Below are positions 11,448-64,000 of a stretch of DNA of 64,000 nt, piece by piece (the stretch's first letter is position 1; each line of letters starts with the position of its first letter). The DNA is from Apostichopus japonicus (lineage: Eukaryota > Echinodermata > Holothuroidea > Aspidochirotida > Stichopodidae): contig NC_092570.1 of assembly GCF_037975245.1 (NCBI RefSeq), positions 6,303,001 to 6,367,000 on the forward strand. Direction: 5' to 3'. The position numbers were made by a program, and so were the translations under genes. The notes beneath the pieces are model-generated. The model searched no databases. It was not told the origin of the DNA and saw only the letters and a program-made list of their open reading frames with translations.

Positions 11448-12519
11448 TTGAAGGTAGCAGCCACTAAGAGCAGACAATAAGAGCAGCCGCTAAGAGAAAA
11501 AGGACAGTAAGACATAACACACGCCACTGCGGCCGTGTGTGTTTGTTATACTGCGGTCGGGTGTGTGTTATTCAATTAGTGCATTGAATAAGAAAGGTAT
11601 TGTTTTTTGGTTTTTTTTATTCAAAATCGAATTAATTAAATTATCGACATAGATGAGAGGTTCGGTTAGCACCACATTAAAGTAGAAAGGTTCTCTTTAA
11701 CGTGGCATATCTCTACAATCGGTAACAAATCCTATTTCTTGACCAAAAGTTGCCTTAAAATTTTAACCCAGATACGGATCTCTATGATCGCGCTGTATAT
11801 ACGTTATGTGTAATGATCCCAAAAAATGAACTAATTTCTTTTATTCAAAATCGATCAATTTGAGTTATCGACCTAGTTCATAAATCCGGTTAGCACCACA
11901 TTAAAGTAGAAATGTTTTTCTTTCACGTGGTATACCTCTACCGAATCGGTAACAAAGCCTATGTCTTGACCAAAAGTGGCCTTAAAGTTTTAACCCCGAA
12001 ACGGACCTCTCTGATCGCGCTGTATATGTGTAATGTGTAATGATTAAAAAAAAAGGATCTAATTTGTGTTTTTCAAAATCGGTTAATTTGAGTAATTGAC
12101 CTAGTTGAGAGGTCCGGGTAAAACCGCATTAAAGTAGAAAGGTTCCTCTTTTACGTGGTATATCTCTACATTTGTAACAATCAAAGTGTTACTGACTGTG
12201 TTTTCATACCATGTGTAAAGAGGAATAACTTAACTTCGTCATCATTTTTGTACCTCTCTTGACTGTTGCATATTTTTATAACTTAATTGTTTAGACATTT
12301 GGGGGGAAAAAATAATTTGGTATAAACATTGCAGTAATTTACGCTTTTCTCCACAAGTCTTGGAAGCATCACAAGTTTAAGTTGACTATGGATGCAGAAA
12401 TCGTCCACTATAATCCATTCCAGAATTATATCACATGAAAGAGCAACATCTCATTTCTCTTATGGTGCCATTGCCAGTGGCTGCTATTATTGGCTGCTCT
12501 TAATGACTGCTACCTTCAA
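11448..12519. mobile_element. 1072-bp TIR element with internal 225-bp tandem repeats
   Basis: The ends are inverted repeats. The left reads TTGAAGGTAGCAGCCACTAA followed by GAGCAGACAATAA; the reverse complement of the right reads TTGAAGGTAGCAGTCATTAA followed by GAGCAGCCAATAA. Inside are nearly three tandem units of about 225 bp (from about 11590 to 12185), each containing TTCAAAATCG, a conserved CATTAAAGTAGAAA block and an ACGTGG(C/T)ATA block. No reading frame of note and no convincing target duplication. It is probably non-autonomous and lies immediately upstream of ARGLU1. Confidence 0.75.
11590..12185. repeat. 225-bp tandem repeat, about 2.6 copies
   Basis: Equivalent TTCAAAATCG positions are at about 11620, 11845 and 12073, giving units of 224 and 228 bp. 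The third unit is incomplete. Confidence 0.85.
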
Positions 12520-12858
12520 ACAGGTCTTTGTCAATATTTTATGATGTGGAATGATGACCATTTTCGTAGTACAGTATACTTCTAAAATTTTGGGCGGTGT
12601 TTCCGGGTCGCGATTCCAGCAACTGAACACTTTTTGTTAAATATCGCACAGAATGTTAGACGGTCGACATGGGCGGATGCAGAAGCAGAGGCGTGCGCAA
12701 AGGGGATGGCGGGTGGAGGGGGTGTCCCCCACCTCCGATCGTCAGTCGTGGGAAAGTGGTACAGTCTGGAGACTTTTAAAATTCTGCTGCGGAAAAATAG
12801 GACCACTATAGTAGGTGTGTACCCTCCCGCGCCCTCTTCCCTCTTTTCAACCTTACAC

Positions 12859-13957
12859 CAGTGGCGGCGGAACCGGGGGGGGGGGCTTGGGGGGCTCATC
12901 CCCCCAATGAAAAAGTTGAGGGGGCAAATGCATGATAAGCCCCCTCCCAATATTTACCAAGGCTCCGAAACGTGCATCTGCCCATTTTTAATGCATACTT
13001 GTCAATCTGTCCGATGCACACGTATACTATATATATAGGTGTAATAATTTAGTAATTGCTGGGGGACCCTCGGCCTGTCCCCTGGCTATAGACCACATTG
13101 TCACCCCAACCGCGTCTTCACGCCCCGTGAAAAGTGGAAGCAGTGAGTGTGAGTACCGGTAAGCGTAACACAACTTCGTCTTAGGCCAATGACTTGCCTC
13201 ATTTCAGCCAGTTCTCCAACATCCCCTTACTTAGTGGCGGAGCGTCCATATATACAGTCAGGGGGCGGATGCCCCCCCACCCCGACGGACTCAAATGGAC
13301 TGCTGGCGCCCTTTTCAGCTTTTCACTACTTTTTACTTATTCGCGATTATTGACTATTTTATTGCGCTCTCATATACCTATTGACATTTGTCATATTCTG
13401 TTGGTGTAATTTTCCGACAAAATGGCGACGACACCTTTTTATTCTCCGTTAATCTGCAAATTAGCAAGGCCCGGAAAGGGTCATTTCCTGCAATCTAGGG
13501 AGTGTCTTTTCTCAAAAATTTTCTGTACGCTCCGCGCCAACTTGTGGTGGCGCTCCGCTTAGATAGTGTCGAAAGCGCCCCTACAGACCATTCTTGCCCC
13601 CCCCCCCTTGACCAATACCCCTAGCTCCGCCACTGCCCTTACTACACTCAAAAACGTCTTTGCGAGTACACTACGATGAATTGCTACTCTCTTAAAACAC
13701 CATCGAACAAACAAATTACAATGTTTTTACAGACTTTTAGGTGCAATCTGAGAAATTGCAGGCTTGAGACCCATATTTTAGGGCTAGGTATTCGCAGCAT
13801 TAAACACTCGGGAAGTGCCGTTTCCGGCCATCTGGAGGTTTGAAAATACCCAAAATTTTCTTGTACAGTACGCTCCGCGCCAACCGATGGTGGCGCTCCG
13901 CTTAGATAGTCTCCACACATTAGCCCCCCCAATAATTTTTCCGTTCCGCCGCGCCTG
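12859..13957 (+). mobile_element. hAT-like non-autonomous element, copy 1
   Basis: The left end CAGTGGCGGCGGAACC pairs with a right end whose reverse complement is CAGGCGCGGCGGAACGG. The element is flanked by an exact 8-bp direct repeat CCTTACAC (12851-12858 and 13958-13965). An 8-bp duplication with CAG-starting ends is typical of hAT transposons. It is 1099 bp with no transposase. It carries two copies of a TATCTAAGCGGAGC hairpin module. A second near-full copy lies inverted at 48729-49806. Confidence 0.85.
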
Positions 13958-14260
13958 CCTTACACAAAATATTTAGTAGCAAAGGAGCTTCTCTAGACCT
14001 ATTTCTATCGGGGGGGGGGGGGAGGACCCCAACCCCTACATAGGAAACGGCTTGAAGGGCCCAGGGTAACACCCCTCGGGCCATTTTAAAATCCTTCATT
14101 CGCCTATGGCCCTCCCATGTTCTCTAGAACAGCTATTTTTATGGGGGGGGGGGTGTACCCTCCCGCGCGCCGTCTTTTCAACCTTACACAAAAGCAAAGG
14201 AGCTTCTCTAGACCTATTTATATCGGGGGGGGGGGGCCCCAACCCCTACCATGTTCAGGC
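13958..14260. repeat. Local duplication containing the empty target site of hAT-like copy 1
   Basis: The host sequence broken by the hAT-like insertion (GTACCCTCCCGCG, then TCAACCTTACAC, then AGCAAAGGAGCTTCTCT) occurs again, uninterrupted, at about 14154-14210, with a single CCTTACAC at 14182-14189. G-runs of 10-12 bases are also present. Confidence 0.75.
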
Positions 14261-17200
14261 CCCCTATCAATCGGGATTTATTTAAAATTTATTAGCACGA
14301 CCTTACTAACCCTGCACACCTACATTCTAGTGTACTATTCATGAGAATGCACCTATTGACCTTTAAACTTTTAGTTGTTTTCTAGGGAGGATCCCCATAC
14401 CCCCGAATATTTTTTCGATGGTAATGGTTTAGCCCTCTCCCCTCCCGCGCCATCGATGGTCACCTTCTTTGCGATCGACATATGCGGATGAGAAAATGTC
14501 TAAGAACAGAACAGTACTGATCATCATTGACATCATGTTTCGAGATCTCCATGCCGTTTCTTGGCTGTAATGTGCCATACAAACGAGTGAACTAAAATAT
14601 ACTTACTCTGAGGTCTAGGCCACTGTACTGTACAGAAAGATCATCTACTCTAGACAGATTTTACCATCTGTTCATACTAATCAGGTAGCAAATACCGTTT
14701 TCATAAAAGGGATATCGATGATTAATAATATATTTTATCTTGATCATATTTATGTAACACTATACCCAAGGCAATGGTTTGTTTTTAATAACAACATTTC
14801 TATTAACTTAATGTCGGTCTTATTTTGTCTTATTTTTCAGAAAGTGATTTAAAAAACACTATAATCTGGTTTGACTAGTGCACAGGTACTTTTAACCCTT
14901 CAAATAATGGACTGATCTAAATTCCACCGAGATTTGACGTTTACGGCAGCGACTAGTACTGCTGCCAGCTGTAATTTCGTACGCACAAGCCTCTGCAATC
15001 ACGCATCTAATTAAATTGTCGTTTTCGTAGGCTAGGCATGCAATGTACTCGGTATATAACGAGTACCGAAGATATACCGTGTTTGCGACAGTAAAATTAC
15101 TCTCTTTTCTGTGTTACATCGCATTTTAAAACGACATTGAATGCAGCAGGCTGGCCATCTCAGTTTATCGTTCTCTCTACATTTGAGTCTGACAGTTGTT
15201 AATACACATGGAAAACCGAAGAAAATAAGACATGGGAACTTTTCCCTGTGTTTGATGTCGCAGGTTCTTATCCTTCAGTATGCTACATTCAAATGCTGTT
15301 CAATATGCTTACTTTAACTTTAAGACCGGTTAACAAGGTTCTAGTACTTATCCTAACAAACAATAACACTACAGTTAGGCCTATTCCCCCCTGCTACGTA
15401 GGACTAGCCTAGGCTGTATAAAGTAGTCTAGTGTTTAGTACCGTTACATCAAACCCTTGCATTACTCGGGAGGGGAGGTTAAAAATAAATGGAGGCCAGC
15501 AACTGAATGGCCATCATAAATATTTCAGTACTTCTTGGACTCACTAGGAAATAAACAGGGGCGTCGGAGCCGGTACAATATTCAAGGTGCAAAAAAAAAA
15601 AGAAAGAAAGTAGGACTAAGGAAAAAAAATTGCAAAAAATAAAGAACCAAAATGAATCTGGGAGGTATATTTTTCAATAATTTTCAATAATGATGACGGC
15701 AAGTAGGCTAAATGTGACTACTCTGGCAAGCTCGGGAAGTGGCATTTCCTGCAATCTGGGAGGCATTTTTTCCAAATTTTCTCCATTACGCTACGCGCCA
15801 CCATGGTTGGCCTACCAAACGCCCCCCGATAATTATGATAGATGGCCACACTCTGATCTGCTGTACCAATCCCAAATAGCTTCCGACGCCCCTGATAAAT
15901 GTGTGTGTTTCTTGCAATATATGTCTCCTCCATGGTATGCAAATGTAATATGGTCATTATAATTTATATTGATAAGGAGAAATTTTTCACTCTTTTGGGA
16001 AGGAAGTTTGGCGGGCGTTTTTGCCCGCCCACATTTTTTTAAAGGGGGCTATACCACAGGTTTCCCTTTACTGTAGGCTGTAGTATATAGTCAAAACAAA
16101 TTTTTAATTGATTGAATATTGAGGGATTCTGCATGAAGTACTGTACAAATGACTTTTCAAACACAGCTGGTTAATGATAACTACAAACTCATTCATTTGA
16201 AACAGGTAATTTTATGTGGAAGTGCAACATTAACGTACATAATTCACACACAACAGACCTTTAGGCGTATCAACATTGGAAAGTCTATACATTTGGTTAG
16301 CAAGTCTTAATTTAAGTACAAACTCAGTCATGTTTTCACTCAAAGCATAATCATGTTATTAGGCTTACATGCATGTTTGTTTCTAATCTACTGCTCTGAA
16401 CCTGCTACTTTGCCAAATGCTAACTATTTCAATGCATGTTCATCTGCCATTTATTAAACTTGACCATAGTTTTCGCTAAGTCTTCCTGATTCAATACTCA
16501 GTGGTGTACACAGTTATCCGAATGATGGTCTTCTGTAGTTCTGCGGAGGATATCACACCGTCCAGTTGGCAGAATATCATCCTTTCATTCTGGCCAACTG
16601 AATCGGTTGGTTCCATCACGATGCATACATACTTGATGGTCACATGAGTTGGAGTTAAATTGAATGATTTAAATTGATAGCATCACTCTCTCCAATGTAT
16701 ACATCCTCATCGTATCTAGCTGCCACATATTCTTCCACTTGATAATTTGCATCGATCATGATTAACAGCTGATTCTGCAGTCCCTGATGAAGATGGCGAT
16801 CTCTCCGGACGATATCACTTCTGTTCCTTGTCCATTCTTTCTTTCCTGTTGCTTTTACTTTCTTTTGTTCTATTTTCCTCTTCCGTGCAAGAGTTTTTCT
16901 CTTTGTTGATACTTCTTGATTCTACTGTAGCTGCTCTTTCTTTCTTGCCCCAGTTGTTTGTTCTCAGTTTTATTTCTGGATCCTTTTTCTGGTTTTCTAT
17001 TTCTTCTGTTTGTAGCCTTAAAACTACTTCATCTACCAGTAGGCATTCCTCTTAATAATCTTTTCACAGCTTTGCCCCATTTTAAGGCATTGCCTGGTGT
17101 TTGTCTAATGGCCTGGGTAACACTAAACTAGCCTCTGGTGTTGCACCAAAAATCGTGTGAACATGGATAGCTTTCAAAGAAAGTATCTTCTGGTCCTGGA

Positions 17201-17619
17201 ATCCTTAATCTATCTCCTGTTATTTGTGTAAGGAGGACCTGTCTGTTAACATTGAAATGTGTATTTTCAAGGCGACTTGATTGGGCTATTTCATCTTTGT
17301 CCAGTTAAAAGATGTCTGTATTGAGACACCATTCTTTTTGTAGGCTCTAGGATAAATTCTTGGCAAAATGGTTGAAACTACATACAGTAGTCTCCTACAT
17401 CAAGTAGATTCACTGTACAGCATGCAGTGTCCACCATGATGTAGGCTTATGTCTGGACATGTATATTTTATAATAGTGCCTAGTATTGCACATGTTGAAG
17501 CAGTGTGCTGCAGTTTGCATGGCATGGAGGAGTGTGTCTACGTGCCAAATGCAAAGGTGGGAAAAATACGATTTCTAATCGGTCGTGTGGTTTTTTTTTT
17601 TATTCAATTCACATTTTAG
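14261..17619. other. Intergenic region upstream of NALCN coding start
   Basis: It contains the TIR element at 15556-15894 (listed separately) and a minus-strand segment at about 16820-17340 with scattered short open stretches resembling a decayed repetitive ORF that I cannot identify. A promoter or first non-coding exon for NALCN probably lies here or further left, but no core promoter element is convincing. Confidence 0.4.
15556..15894. mobile_element. 339-bp TIR element, 5-bp target duplication
   Basis: The left end CAGGGGCGTCGGAGCC and the right end (reverse complement CAGGGGCGTCGGAAGC) form inverted repeats; ATAAA directly flanks both sides. The interior shares the CGCGCCACCATGGTTGG and GGCATTTCCTGCAATCTGG module with the hAT-like elements of this window. 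Confidence 0.75.
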
Positions 17620-17677
17620 GTAGCAAACTCAGACCATTGAACCTAATCAGTGAAAATTAAACGTGACATCATAGAAC
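17620..17677 (+). other. NALCN: NALCN 5' untranslated part of first coding exon
   Basis: A poly-T tract followed by CACATTTTAG ends at 17619, a good splice acceptor. The next 58 bases lead to the ATG. This suggests that at least one upstream non-coding exon exists. Confidence 0.5.

Positions 17678-64000
<46,323 letters not shown>

Noticed and set aside
12582-13409. Open frames of 70-134 codons in both strands of the G-rich spacer
   Set aside because: They cross the hAT-like element ends and G-runs and have no recognisable domain; a matching frame in the inverted copy at 49268-49477 reflects the shared transposon.
16009-16030. GGCGGGCGTTTTTGCCCGCC hairpin with T-run
   Set aside because: It resembles a bacterial terminator, but the context is eukaryotic intergenic DNA, and it adjoins TIR-element-like sequence.
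16828-17340. Possible decayed coding sequence on the minus strand
   Set aside because: Short open stretches are interrupted by many stops and I recognise no family; not enough to call a gene or a named element.

Overview
The window is eukaryotic nuclear DNA from a bilaterian animal: AT-rich, with small exons bounded by GT-AG introns and introns full of transposon remnants, SINEs and minisatellites. My best guess is a marine non-chordate deuterostome such as an echinoderm. This rests on the NALCN pore-exon arrangement, and a lophotrochozoan is not excluded. Spliced genes were reconstructed by hand from reading-frame continuity, splice consensus and remembered family sequences; no database was searched.

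Layout: (1) 701-2467, + strand: the last three coding exons of an axonemal dynein heavy chain, best matched to DNAH2; the rest of the gene lies upstream of the window. (2) 2468-5955: convergent intergenic space, with one unexplained open exon-like segment at 3568-3711. (3) 5956-11342, - strand: a complete five-exon ARGLU1 gene encoding 257 aa (arginine/glutamate-rich splicing and transcription co-factor). (4) 11343-17619: a transposon-rich spacer with a 1.07 kb TIR element, a 1.1 kb hAT-like element with an adjacent empty target site, and a 0.34 kb TIR element. (5) 17620-64000, + strand: the sodium leak channel gene NALCN, from its start codon to the domain IV pore region (31 exon positions, 32 exons, about 1442 codons), running off the right edge.

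The most interesting biology is in NALCN. The exon for the domain II pore loop and start of S6 is present twice in tandem (33278-33412 and 34828-34965), with the same phase and both intact. One carries Glu and the other Lys at the selectivity-filter position. Domains I, III and IV all carry Glu (domain III is LEGW, where vertebrates have Lys). The gene can therefore encode a calcium-channel-like EEEE pore or a sodium-channel-like EKEE pore by alternative splicing. This type of switch has been described for invertebrate NALCN; here it can be read directly from the genome.

The NALCN introns hold several repeat families that can be defined from sequence alone: hAT-like elements with exact 8-bp target duplications (two near-full copies in opposite orientation), a family with 6-bp duplications (three copies), a TTAA-target family (four copies), tRNA-derived SINEs (three recognisable heads), a 130-bp satellite that appears to come from a SINE tail, two non-LTR retrotransposon fragments, and minisatellites, two of which contain repeated perfect ATGCATATGCAT palindromes.
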